This document shows, in pieces, positions 52,280-64,000 of a stretch of DNA of 64,000 nucleotides. The position numbers were made by a program, and so were the translations under genes. Source of the stretch: Pomacea canaliculata (taxonomy: Eukaryota > Mollusca > Gastropoda > Architaenioglossa > Ampullariidae); NCBI RefSeq assembly GCF_003073045.1, contig NC_037591.1:25081319-25145318 (forward strand), in the 5' to 3' direction. Within the stretch, counting starts at the first letter, position 1; every line of letters begins with the position of its first letter. The notes beneath the pieces are model-generated. The model did no database searches, was not told the DNA's origin, and was given only the letters and a program-made list of their open reading frames with translations.

Positions 52280-54403
52280 ATGCTGGGTCCACGTGCATGG
52301 TGTGAACTTAGCCTCATGCTGAGCTTGGTGTTTGTACTCGTGACGGGTCGCGAGCTCTTCCGGTGCTGCACACCTAAGGCATGGCGCACGACGGCACGGA
52401 CGATGGAGGCTAGCATTATTCAAGGCACCAATAAGTTCCATGAAGTAAGTCCTGATGATAAGACTGTTTTTTTTTTCTTGAGCTTGCTTGATTTCGCTTT
52501 CGTTTGGGGTGCTGCACCCTTGTCCTTTTGCCCTTAACTTTAATCATAGCATATTTTCTTTATGAAAGCTTAACCGATCCTGCCTATATTTAACTGGTCT
52601 AGATGAAGAGATAAAGACTCTGCACGAATCAGAAGGGTAGAGAAGCGAAGAATACGACCTCAGTTGGAAGTGGCCTGAGCACATTACGATTGCTTCCCTT
52701 AGTTCAGCGATGAAGTGTCTTAGTTATTAATGTGTGTGTGATTGATTGGGGAGAGGAAATGTGAGAGGAGAAATTACTCTGATTTTGGTTTTGATTAGGT
52801 CTGGAAAGTGATTAATTACGATGAAGAAAACGAGAGATTCTCCACTTCCCTGACTACGATAGACGGCCATCCTGAAAGTCTGCGAGTTGTTTTGGACTTC
52901 CGGAAGGTGAGGCATTGGCTGCTTTCCTTTATCATGTACCCTCTGCTCTATAGCTCCTTCGAAAGGTGATCGTTGGTAGGGTTTATTGCTGGCATATAGG
53001 GAAGTAAATTGGTTACTTCGCGATACAACGGATCGTGAAGCAACTAGTTTCAGCAAGTCAAACAGGTTTGTACACTTCTAGACCATGGCAGCCACACCGT
53101 CAATACTGCATCCGAAATTTAACTCAGACCCGTAACTAGCTTTTCATTAAATGACGGAAAAGTGCTGCCCAAAACACAAAGACGAAGAGTGCAGAAGCTC
53201 CTCACTATGTATCCATACAACATCTGTATGAGCTTTGTTATGTTTGTCGCCAGAATGCTAGCTATGTCATCGTCAATGAGACCAGATGCACGCGCCATGA
53301 GGTCACAGAGCCGTTTCGTCCTGTCTGTACTCCACGTAAGTCAACTTCTGCTGGTCTAACATAGATATGAACTTTTAACAGGCATGAAAAGATAAACTTT
53401 AGAACTAGATTTCGTAAAGAAAAATGGAGGCAGAAACACTGTTTACTTTTCGTAAGAGGTCTTCTAAATACCAGAGAATAGTATCCTGAGCTGTCTCTTT
53501 TTCATGTTGTGGTCCTAGGGAACTGAGTTCATTTTACCACTGGTTAGTTCTGGCCAAATAATTATATTTTCATTAAAATTCGGTGTTCTACATTACATTT
53601 GGTGGATTTTTATTTTTCCCTCTCGTAAGACCTCATCTCAATGTAAACACCACTAGTAAACGTAAACATACGTCTTTTCCTCTTTCACATAAGTGCTTAT
53701 ATAGATCGTAGAAGTAAGTTTGTAACTACTAACAGAAAAGACATTTTAAGCCAGTTCAGCACTGTAAAGTTGGTTTGTTGTTGTTGCTTTTTGGAACACT
53801 TTTACAGACAATGCATCTATGGTTGCCTTCGGTGTGGCCCCCATTCTAAGTCCGCTGGAAGGTGTGTTTGCCAACACTGTATACTACAACACCTCTGACG
53901 TCACTGGTCAGGTGACCATTACCGTTGGAAACTGTGCATTGATAGCGGAAACGACATACTATCACAGAGAAGGTATGGCTGAGACATTAGGTTTGGACTT
54001 TCCGTTGGAAAGATACCATGCAGCTTTGTACTACACTTAAATTCACTCGAGTTTCAATGAATGATCAGATCCTTTTCGTGTTCTACAGGTGTCAATATAG
54101 TTCAGAACACACAATACCTCAACCAAACGTTGTGGGTTGATGAAAAGGCTTTTGCTGTGCCTGCAGGTTGCAATACTGAAGTGGTAATGTCTTAATGCAT
54201 GTATTTATTTATATTTATATATGTATGAATTGGATGTACGTGTGAGTGTGTATATTGATGCTGTTTGTGGTTAGCTTTTCTTTCTCAAAATTAAAATCAC
54301 GGCCGTTTATTGTTTGCTGCTTATTTGCTGAACCTCATGCCAACAGGTGATGAGCCAACTCGCAGGGATGGCATCTCTTGGACTTCTAAAGCAGAGTGTG
54401 TAA
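52280..54403 (+). CDS. Ependymin-related secreted protein, copy 2 (six exons, 223 aa)
   Basis: Exons: 52280-52444, 52799-52906, 53254-53335, 53808-53972, 54089-54183, 54347-54403; all phases agree. The signal peptide lies in MLGPRAWCELSLMLSLVFVL. The mature start CCTPKAWRTT resembles 'CQAPQQWEG' of EPDR1, NYDEENERFS fits the 'YDxxNxR' motif, and NETRCTRHEVTEPFRPVCTP fits the ependymin core, followed by VPAGCNTEV and the tail VMSQLAGMASLG. N-glycosylation sites include NAS, NET, NAS, NTS and NQT. The third and fourth exons are 82 and 165 bp, exactly as in copy 1, and the last exons of both begin with Val-Met, so the two genes arose by tandem duplication, though the proteins are now strongly diverged. 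The end of exon 5 could also be at 54180. Confidence 0.85.
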
Positions 54404-54596
54404 GAGTTTAGTCTCCAAAAGGTCTGTTTAATGTTGGGCCATTACAAACCCATAATAATTATTTCAAGTGTCAAAATTTTTGAAAATTTCTATTTCAAAA
54501 GACATGCTGGGTTTTTCCTGTATAATTTCTTTATTTTTTTTTGGACGGGAGGGGAGGAGTTTTTTAAATTCTAAAAGATATCAGCAGCACTGAGTA

Positions 54597-54745
54597 TCTG
54601 GTGGCGCAAAAGCTTAGCACTTATCACCAATACATTGAGGATTGGGCGTCCTTGGTTCATAACTCTTCTGGGGCGTTTGATTCTTACTCTGCTTGTGACA
54701 CTTGTTAGCTTGTGATACAGCCTTACTGGTTGGTTTGCCGTAAGA
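54597..54745 (+). mobile_element. tRNA-derived SINE
   Basis: GGTGGCGCAAAAGCTTAGC resembles an RNA polymerase III A box and TTGGTTCATAACTC a B box about 40 bp later. The 3' half contains GTGATACAGCCTTACTGG followed by TTGGTTTGCCGTAA, as in the SINE tail at 45107. It lies in the 3' flank of ependymin copy 2. Confidence 0.6.
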
Positions 54746-54780
54746 GATCATGCAATCACACCCACCCCTCCCAAAAATGC

Positions 54781-54786
54781 AATAAA
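54781..54786 (+). terminator. Candidate poly(A) signal downstream of ependymin-related copy 2
   Basis: AATAAA follows the SINE, about 380 bp past the stop codon; if used, the SINE would be part of the 3' UTR. Confidence 0.35.
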
Positions 54787-57700
54787 TTGAAAAGCAGTCT
54801 TGCGTTATTTGCTCTTGTCACGTATCCGCTCACTATATGAAGTTTTCATTTCTTTCCGTTTTGATGGTCTTTGTGCAGAAAATTAAAGGAATGAAGTCAT
54901 TGCGTGTGTATTTTGGGTGAAAACATTCCTATTTTGTGTACATCTATTTTTAGATTTTTCTATTATCCACTTTAATCATTATCATGATCATGTCGTCGTC
55001 CTCATTATCATTGTCGAAGATTGTCCTTGGCTTAGAGCATCCACCTGTAACTTCACAAACACAAAATAATCCTAGCGTGTTTGTTGGTTTGTGCATGTTG
55101 AGCGTGTTTGTATGTATGTATAGACATGTGTGTTTTTGCGTTTGTCTGTCAGGGGTGGGTGCATGGGTGAGAGAGAGATTGGATAGGTCTGTTACACGAC
55201 GATTCGACACTCATTTTTTCAGTTCAATTATACAATCAGCTGTTTACGTGACCGGTTATTTTCCTTCATAATTCACACACAGATACACGTGCCGTTTCAA
55301 GTTGAATTTTCTCTACATTATCTATGTTGCCTATGTAAGGTTACTTGAAGACATGTTATATAATTTCTATCTCGTTGTACACGATCCCATCGTTTCCGAC
55401 ACCATGCACTTTTAATCACATCTTAAACACCTCCCGGACTCGTCGTTTACCTCCCCTCATTTCAGCGCAGACGTCACTTCCGACCCAACGAGTAGTAAAC
55501 CATGGTCGACAAACGACCCGCCTCTTCTTTGTGTCAGCCAGGGATAATGAAGGTACAGGCGTCATCACCTGAGAAAAGCTCTTAGACGGTGGAGAAAGTT
55601 TGCAGAATGAGCTTTTCCAAAGACCAGCTTCAGGCAAGCCAAGCCCAGCCGCCACTACGCACCGTCTCATTTGAGGGTTACCCCACTCCACCCCTCCAAC
55701 CCGTTCCCGAAAACATCAAACTTGCAGGCGTTGCCAACCCTACCGACCTGTACAAATAGATCGTCGGAGAGGTGGTGGGGACAGAATATTCCAGCAATCC
55801 GAAAGAGCAAGACCAGGCAGTGAAAAGATAAAAAAAAAAAAGTTGGGTCTAGAAACAGCAGTTTCCCCCTTCTCCCCCTCCCCACCAGAAAAAAAGTTAC
55901 ATGTTGTCGATTTGGCTGCACAGTTAGCAACTTGCGACGGCAATATTTTTAATTGAGTACTTTTAATTAGTTGAGCGCAAGGAGTCTTCTTCGAGACCTG
56001 ACCGCAGGTTTGCGCGGCTTGACCATTAGTTCCGCTCAGCGTCGTCGTTTGAACAGGCCACCACGTCACACACGGCACGTCACAACTGCTTGAAGAACTC
56101 GTCTGTAGTCTTGGAAACCTCGGCCAGTCAATAGAAGGTCTTCACGGGGCAGTTTTGCTCCAGTTCAGGGCAGTAACTGAAATGTTCCTAATTATGTGGC
56201 AAGGACGAAAACTTATCTTGCTAGTTTTGTCTTCATCATGACAAAGTGTGGGCAGTGTGAGCGCAGCTCACTAGGAACAGCGTGATTAAAATATACAGAA
56301 ACATCTTGAAACCGTGTTATCCCTTTTCGAACGATCTTCTTTTTGAAAAAAAATCGTCGTGTGTGAGAGAGAAAGAGAGATGTGCATATGAGAAAAATAG
56401 CTACTGAAATACAATAATATTTTATATTATATTGCTATATTATAGTGTCAGAAAAGTCTCATTAAATTTATCCAAAGGTGTGATAACAGCATAACTTAAA
56501 CGAACCACATACTTAGCAATCTCTTACAGAAAGTAAAACTGTAAATGCTAATAAGATCGCGCAAAGTGACACTTTATCTAATAAGTAATAAGGGAAATCG
56601 TGTCTTTTTAACGACAAACGAAGAAATGTCAATAAAAATATGTCTATACAGAATATTGAGCTATCTACAGACTTTGAGAATATCAAATAAAGGATTTTTA
56701 AAAATAGGTTTTTGTATCATGTGTATCTGGACATGTGTATCGTGCATTACATTACTAAACGCAGTACATGGCTTGGCATGGGTTGATATCTACCGCTGAT
56801 TTAGCTTTGATTTATTGTCAACTTTTGAGTTATTACGTCAACCGAGTCAAGAATCCATGCGTGATTTCGGTGTCACAGAACAAAGAAATACTTGTATTCT
56901 TGATATCCCTTCCCTAATTTGACAGGTTGACAGCTCATGTAGGCAACAGGGGAACAATGTCTTCAATGAAACCGCCACACGACTCGTTCGCTCACTCACC
57001 CACTTCCACTTTCCCCGGTCACTTCTCCGACCTTCACTCACTCAAAGGATGCTCCTCAAAACTTTCGACGATGTCCAAATCTGCACTGAGTAGTATACAT
57101 ATATCAAAAGTTTTTCATTGTATTATTTGTTTTTAATTTTGAACCACCGGAAACATCTTAGAACGGAGTAAATAATCCTGAAAAGATAAACATGCTCCAC
57201 AAACTTCCCAGAGACACAAAGAACATCCCTGTTGACGATCGGATAAACTATGTGGATATACATTGGTTTCATGCAGAATCACCAATAAACATCACTACAC
57301 ACTATACAATTTATGTAACCCTGTTTATATAAAACAGTACACCTTCCTTTCATAATTTTATAGCCTGAAGGACATTTCCTAACGTGCAGTTGTTTGAAAA
57401 CTCGTCAGCCGAGGACGATGCCTAAATGAATTATAAAAGATACGGTCAGCTTAACACGGTGTTTACCTGCAGCCTGCGGCCATGGCAAGAAAAAAGTGGG
57501 TGAGGACAAGATGTAGGAGACCCTAGCACGTTGAATAAATGGCTCTCCTGTTCTTTAGCAACACACGTTGTCTGCCATTCAGCCTTCTCGAGGATTTGAC
57601 CTTTAAACCCCGAGGTCCACATTTTCAAAGTCTAGGGCGTGCTTTGCATTCAAGTGGCCAGAAACACAAACGCTGATTAAAGGAAAGTCTCCTTTCTCTC

Positions 57701-58839
57701 TCTCTCTTGACCTACGACAGAGCTATGGAATACAAGTTCATTACTTCCGACTTTTTAACAATCAACAATTCTTAAGAAGGTTTTGCTCTTTGTGTCGCAA
57801 CAACGATTCCACATGTCATCCGTGGTAGTCTTTGTCCGGTTATCACAAGTGGACAATCCTTGGTTTCCTCGGAACTTGTCACATATAACGCATTCGTGAA
57901 TTCGTGAATAGCCAACGAGTGTGGTGGGGGCTGGCAATAACTTGTCCAGTTTAAGTATGTATTCACTATTATTTTTCTTCCAAACAGACGCACAATGAAA
58001 AGGAAGAGAGTGGCTGGGGGCGTTCTCGCATTTTGTATGAATACAAATGCAAAGGCAAGGTTTACTGGGTTCAGGTTTGCACATACACAAACAGGAACCC
58101 AACCACAAATACACGTTGTCTTGCAATCCGTACACAAGAATGACATTCTTGGATAAGTTTTAATCCATCCGCTTAGTATTAAAAAAATACAAAGATGCAG
58201 GAATATTATCGACTGCCGTCAACTCCCCCACCCCCAGCAAACGCACGCACACACGCACGCAGAGATAAAAATAATGAGCATGTCCTAGAGCCATTTAAGT
58301 CACAATCTCCTAATTCCTTCAAAAGCAAAGTGTAGGAGAAGAGCAGTACCTCACTGTAAGTTCTAGAACCTCTTGTCTCATACAAAGCACTTCCAGACTT
58401 CATTCTTGTTTCGCTTGATTATCGTACTGAAGCACACTTCAGCAAATTTTTTTTTCACGTTTAAAAATCGAGTTTTTGACTGTCTTTCTTAGTGAAGTTC
58501 TGTCTCCATGGCAACGAGTTTTCGTGACTTTCGGGGTTTGAAGGGCAAGGCTGGCTGTTCCCTTTCCCACCCCCGCCTAGGTACGGACATAAAACTGAGA
58601 GGACAGGGGGGGAAAGGTCTCTTTCACGAGCTAATGCCCTCCAACATCCGAGGACGGAGAGCAGAGAGGAAACTCCAGATGTATGCACGCTGTCAGAAGC
58701 ACGACTGATGTGAAAGGTAGAGGTTGTCGTTACTCACTTCATGTTTGTGATGTTACAGTTCACAACTCTGCCTATGGTCTTACTGATGTTTATACTATTC
58801 TCTTACACTACTGCTGCTTAAATGTCTTTGTTTCTTAAT

Positions 58840-59330
58840 TGTAATTTTTTTTAAAATTTTGAGCAAGTTGTTATTAATTCTTGCAGTTTTGAAATATTTG
58901 TAGTTTAGTATACCCTCTGTTGTAAATTTTGTTTGGGGTTAATTTTCAATAGAATTTTGAATTCAAGTTTCTATTTCGCTATGTAATTATGAATTTTTTC
59001 CCGAAGAAAGGTTAATTTTATACTGCAATTTTTTATATTTGTTTTCTTGTATTTATTATTTGTCTTTTCTTTTTTGTCTTTTATTCATCCTTTTTTGTAT
59101 TTCTTTTTCTGTTTTATTTCTTCGTCGCTAGTTATTTATTTCCATTCTTCTTTATTTTATTTTATCATTTCCTTTCTTTAGCGCACTTACTTCTTCATGA
59201 TCACTCTCTGTCATACTTTCTATTAATTTTTTCATAACTTTGTCTTAGATTTTTGTTTCGCTTTTGCTGATATTTTATTTTTACTTTATTTTCTTGTTTT
59301 AAAAATACACTTTTAAATTCAGTCATATTT
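58840..59330. repeat. T-rich, strand-asymmetric block
   Basis: About 500 bp in which the plus strand is dominated by T, with recurrent TTTATTTT, TTTTCTT and TTTGTCTTTT. No repeat period is evident. Confidence 0.6.
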
Positions 59331-59672
59331 GTGTCGCATTTTTAACTGTTTTGCTCTGTCAACGCTGTCAAGTGAATCTCAGATAGTTTTTGTAGCTGTT
59401 AAGTTTCTTGTTTTGACTTCTTTTTTGCGCTTTATCTGTGTTTCTCTTGAAAGGCCTCAACACTTAGCATACAAATTGTTCCTTCCGAACACAGAAGGCA
59501 AGCTATATATTTTTCTTTAATGTCTTCAAGATTATGTAGCACCAGAAGTTGGGTATTTTTCTAGAGCGTTATATCACAATACTATTGAAAATGTCGGCGC
59601 CCCTATAGGTTCTTAAACATTGCGAGACAGATTCACCTTTGACACAGGTTTCTCTTCAAGCACTGTGTAGTA

Positions 59673-59773
59673 AGTTGTGGTAGGTCGTGCATTGGTTCGT
59701 TTAGGAATGGTGTCTGACGTCTTGTGTGCGTCATTTGGTCCACGTCACTTGAACCAGAAAAAGTCGTCATATA
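59673..59773 (+). repeat. Dispersed repeat, copy 1 (about 100 bp)
   Basis: AGTTGTGGTAGGTCGTGCAT, then TTGGTTCG, TGTCTGACGTCTTGTGTGCG and TCATTTGGTCCACGTCACTT; repeated at 63438-63545 in the same orientation. Confidence 0.85.
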
Positions 59774-61015
59774 TAAAAGAGAGAGAGAGAAAAAAAAAAT
59801 AGAGAAAAATATCTCCCTGCGAAATGCGTGCTCACATAGAGCGTCTGCTGAAGACTATTTACTTATTTAATACTGGAAATTGTTCCGTATTGTCATGCGT
59901 ATTTCAAAATATGTTCTCGCTGAATGTCTGAACACGAGAACTGCTTTAAATCATATTCGGCATTCATAACTCATCCACAAGATGTCATTAAGGAAAAGCC
60001 AAACAATTGTGACAGAGTTGTGCCAGAGCTAGTCCACAGATGCTGAAGTCCATTGGACGAGTTGTGTAATGATACACCAGTAAACTTTACAGCCACCTTG
60101 CTTGGTGGCGTCAGCAGCGGCGCCCTCATATTGAGAGAAGATTCTTGATACCTGTAGCGACAAATACAGTGCTGTCCCCTGGGACGTCATCTTCCCCTCG
60201 CTGACAGATTGGCTAGCCGTGTCGTCGATATTCTTGTTACTCGGCTCACGGCGTGCGGCATTAAGAAATGTGCGGAAAGGGAAGAGAGGGAGAGGCAGGG
60301 CCAAGACAGACAAAGAATATTTGAGAAAGATATTCAGAGCTAATGAGCCAGGTCCAAGGTGCAGACCAGCATGCACAAGAACGACTGAGCAAGAGCGAGA
60401 AAGAAAGATAAACAGCAGCTAGAGTGCATGTATTTAATCAGTTATTTGTTCCTATAGGTATATTTTGGACTTACTAATACACTTTCAAAGAATGCAAGAG
60501 CTATGGTTTGTAATAATCCACTCGTCCATAGTCTGAAGCTCTGGATCGCGTTTTGATGGGGAAGGCCATCCTTACCTACTCTTAGGCGACAAGTGTCTAC
60601 TGCTTCAGTAGTGATGATGAAAAAAAAAAAGGGAGAGAGAGGATTGGTATTTTACGCAGTCAGCGAGTAAAGCTATATCACAGCCAACAAACAGAAAACC
60701 AACGTCTACGAGACGAGATCTGAACCTAAACCGCCGATTGTTCGTCTGTTGGTGACAGTAGAGCATGGATCGCAGATAATACTATTTTTCAAATCCCGCT
60801 AGAAGGACGCAAACCTGCATAAAAAGAGATTTACTCGATAAAAAATCTTTACTTACAAGACAAGCTTAAGCAATAATTATTAATTAACAGTTATGGAAGC
60901 GTTTATGGCGCCAATAACAACACAGCGGGGAAAAATCACAATAGGTTTTATTCAGAGACACTTTTGAGTGATTGTGAATGAAATCCTAAAGAGCCAAGAT
61001 TTGCAGTGTTAAGAA

Positions 61016-61084
61016 GCAAGCAAACAAACAAACAAACAAACAAACAAACAAACAAAAAACAAACAAACAAACAAACAAACAAAA
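61016..61084. repeat. (CAAA)n microsatellite
   Basis: Nearly pure CAAA tetranucleotide run of about 68 bp. Confidence 0.95.
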
Positions 61085-61603
61085 CAATAGAGTTGTGTGA
61101 GTGCAAAGCGTCCTCCCCTCAGAGAACAACGCTGTTCTGGCTGCTGTCAGACTCAACAGAAGAGCACTGCATGCTAACCGTTTCTCCAAAGAAGCCATGA
61201 TTTACTTTCTCATCTTGGAAAGGCGACTGTTCCTCGGCCATTTGCAGCTTGCCGAGAAATCAGTCTCCGAGCAAAGCGTTAAAGGCCCATTCTAGGGAAA
61301 GAAAAGGTGCAATCATCAGTGTTTGAACACATCCGGCGAGCAGGTTTGTGGGAAAGATGTGGAAAGACTGCCAGTGAGGTTGGAGGGAAAAGCCCAGAGA
61401 GTAAACGTTACTGTCTTGAGGGCGAACGGATATTTGACTGGGCCAAAGGTCAAAGTGCCTGCAGCTCCTTCTGAAGTGAATTCAGAGACTTGCGGTTTGG
61501 TGTCATCGCTGGGCTCGTTTTTCCTCTAGCGAGGTATTTGGTGAAAAATTTAAACGAGTAATTCGATCAAATGACAATCGAGTGACATTACAAAGTAGTT
61601 TCA

Positions 61604-61650
61604 TCACCATCTTCATCATCATCGTCATCGTCGTCGTTGTCGTCAGCAGC
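61604..61650. repeat. (ATC/GTC)n trinucleotide run
   Basis: CATCATCATCGTCATCGTCG-type run ending in GTCAGCAGC. Confidence 0.85.
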
Positions 61651-63140
61651 AACCATAGTTGGCAAAATGACTAAATGATCCTAAACCTTTATCTTATTGT
61701 CAGCCTGAGCACCAGCTTTTCAGCAAAACAGTGAGACGATTGAGAAACAATAGAATGAAATTTTATTTGTTAGTCTCAGTCGCAATCTGAACACTACTGA
61801 TGTTATACTTTTTGCATAAAAAAATATCCAAGAATTGATGTGAATTTTTATCGTAAAGGGAAAATCTTATGATATTTATTTATAGCTGCAGTTAACATTT
61901 TATACTTGTATTAGCTCCGTCAGAGCAACCTCGTGAAAGCATAATGAGGGAAGTGGAAGGGGGCAGAACGAATGTGACAAAAGATGATGTAATGGAAATA
62001 AGACTTACCAATATTTAAACATGTACAAAAATAAGTTTGGCATGTTCATATAGTTAGTTTCCATTCGCTGTTTCAAACTGTATATTGTGTTCTGCGCGTC
62101 CCTTTGCTAGCGTTTTATTAGCATTGTTATTTTTATTATTTACAAGCAGCCAAGAGCAGCAGCATCTACATGAAGGACATTCAAGCAAAAGGGCACGTAA
62201 CTGATATTATCCCCCTCCCACCTTGACAACCACCTTGACAGCGATGTAAAAGTTAAAACGCGATTAAGAAATCCTGTTAGATAAATACAAAGTCTGCTAG
62301 CGAAGTCCATTAGCGGTGTCTTCCTAATTTAGCTTCCACAAAACTTTGCATGTCTATCTACACTCGCCATCTCTGAGAACCTCTCCCACGTTCCCATGTG
62401 GATGTGTTTCATCTTGAAATTTCGCTTCACTTTTATTTACTCGGCTGTTGCACTTGATAGTTCTTACACCGCCCAAACAAAATAAAAATCTAACTACTGG
62501 ATCAAGTTTTAAATTGAAAGTATTTATAACACTGTCTTCAAATCCACAATCTGACTTTTTCATTTCTTTTCTTTAAAGAATTCAAAGGGAGGAAGTGGCA
62601 CGCTACCTCAAAAATTCTTTGTCTCAAAGAATGTCTGTAAAAGAGTTTTTGTCATTTACCTGTTGTTACATCCCAGCCAGACAACTACGCTCTGTGATGA
62701 CCATATCCTATTTCTGTCATCAGAACAACAGCATATGGTCACAGGAGTTTTAGTCACTGTGCAGAAAAAATAATAACACTTAAAAAGACCTTTCAGCAAG
62801 CAAACTCTGTAAAATGAAGAGTCCATGATACTAAGAGCCTCAGAACCTGGAGACTCTTGTACGATGAGCTCATGATGCTGCCCTTCCGGTACATGGTGGT
62901 CACGTAACGTGGAAACTCCATCTGTAAGTTTTCTTTACGTTAAAAAAAAAACTGCGGTGAAACATAAGGACTTTAACATCCTTCGGCGCTGTCTTCACGA
63001 GATCGATGTCTAAAGGGATGAGGAGGGTTGGTATGGGAAATACTTTTTGAAACTTTGCATTTTTTTCTTGAGAAGGATCGTGACTGACGCAGTTTTCCAA
63101 AGGTTGCCAAATAAAACACGATGCAAAGATGTGTAAACTT

Positions 63141-63168
63141 CACACACACACACACACACACACACAAA
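63141..63168. repeat. (CA)n microsatellite
   Basis: Pure CA run. Confidence 0.95.
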
Positions 63169-63437
63169 TTTTATCAAGGTATAGATGGTTTGTATCTCGA
63201 ACGAAATGTATTCTCTCAGATTAATTTATTTTAATACATTTTGTATTGATGACACACAAGGCTTTGTGCATGGCAGGAGATTTAAAGAAAAAGGAAACAA
63301 AGACATATGCTGAATACACATGCACGCTTGCACTTACTTGGAAGGTTAAAACCATGTGCAATCCTACGTTTTTGAAAATGCTAGATGAGGCAAGTAGTTA
63401 CATTTTGCTCAGACATTTACCTAATTTACTTGGACTG

Positions 63438-63545
63438 AGTTGTGGTAGGTCGTGTATTGGTTCGAGTACGAGTGGTCTCTCGTGTCTGACGTCTTGTGTT
63501 CGTCATTTGGTCCACGTCACTTGAAGCAGAAAAAACGTCATATAT
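63438..63545 (+). repeat. Dispersed repeat, copy 2
   Basis: Same unit as at 59673-59773 with a short insertion (AGTACGAGTGGTCTCTCG); both copies are followed by GTCATATATA and an AGAGA-rich tail. Confidence 0.85.
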
Positions 63546-64000
63546 ATATATATATCTATAAGAGAAAAGCAGTTGCTCTCAAAATAGCCGAGTGAACGTT
63601 CGTTCTATTATATTACTTTTAACCTTTTACAGGTCACTCGATCGACGATTGACTTCTTGTCATGAACATAAAGCATTTTCTGCAGGCCGTTTCTTCTTAT
63701 AAGTCATCTATTCTAACAACATAATTTGAAAATTATCTCATTATTTTATTTTAGCATCAAAATAAGTAATTAATACTGTATGTTTAATAAATTTTTACAC
63801 CAGTTTAAAAAAGACTTGTCGAGCAAGCAGCCAAAACAGAAACAGTTTCCTACTAACATAAAAGTTTCTCCTTCTCTATGTCATGATGTTTAACATCACA
63901 ACACCAAGACGACACACAGATCTTGTCACTCTCTCAGGTGGGGAATATCAGATGTTTACATCGATGTCTAGCCGCCAGGTTTTTGTTTACTAACACTTAA

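Larger units (their letters stand above)
54790..64000. other. 9-kb stretch without a recognised gene
   Basis: Open frames here are short, have no recognisable domain and no coherent splice chain. Segments near 57755-58146 (minus), 60029-60376 (minus) and 61323-61529 (plus) are the longest, but nothing in them is familiar. The region holds simple repeats, a T-rich block and a dispersed repeat pair. It could contain introns or a 5' region of a gene beyond the window. Confidence 0.5.

Overview
The window looks like animal nuclear DNA, most probably from a mollusc and likely a gastropod. This is inferred from the gene types (ependymin-related proteins, a FREP-like secreted Ig/coiled-coil protein), the many short GT-AG exons in an AT-rich background, and SINE tails ending in AACACCAATAAACAAACAAA. 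Coding sequence is a small fraction; the rest is introns, repeats and transposon debris. There are no rRNA, tRNA, CRISPR or operon-like features.

Layout. (1) 52-3521 (+): the 3' exons of an unidentified coiled-coil protein. (2) 3.7-7.26 kb: intergenic, with a dead LINE copy. (3) 7570-13946 (+): a seven-exon Rab11 GTPase gene with a CRE/YY1-type promoter; its last exon carries an apparent one-base deletion. (4) 18680-26684 (-): a 16-exon gene for a secreted or type I membrane protein of about 665 aa with repeated modules, resembling uncharacterised metazoan 'LolA-like' proteins. (5) 28879-46592 (+): a seven-exon gene for signal peptide, two Ig-like domains, coiled coil and SRCR domain, about 425 aa. 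This is the FREP layout with SRCR in place of fibrinogen. (6) 48318-50718 and 52280-54403 (+): two tandem ependymin-related genes with matching exon structure. (7) 54.8-64 kb: no gene recognised, only repeats and low-complexity sequence.

The two most notable points are the Ig-coiled-coil-SRCR architecture and a 13.4-kb block in intron 2 of that gene. The block is bounded by two directly repeated, roughly 200-bp hAT-type elements and flanked on its outside only by a perfect 8-bp duplication (CAGTAGAC). This suggests that the whole block, including satellite-like arrays, moved as one composite unit or arrived by recombination into a resident element.

Five single-base indels are needed to keep three otherwise well-conserved genes open, including Rab11. 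Residual assembly error is the simplest explanation, but true pseudogenisation of the Ig-SRCR gene is possible. All splice models were built by eye from GT-AG sites, phase and family resemblance.
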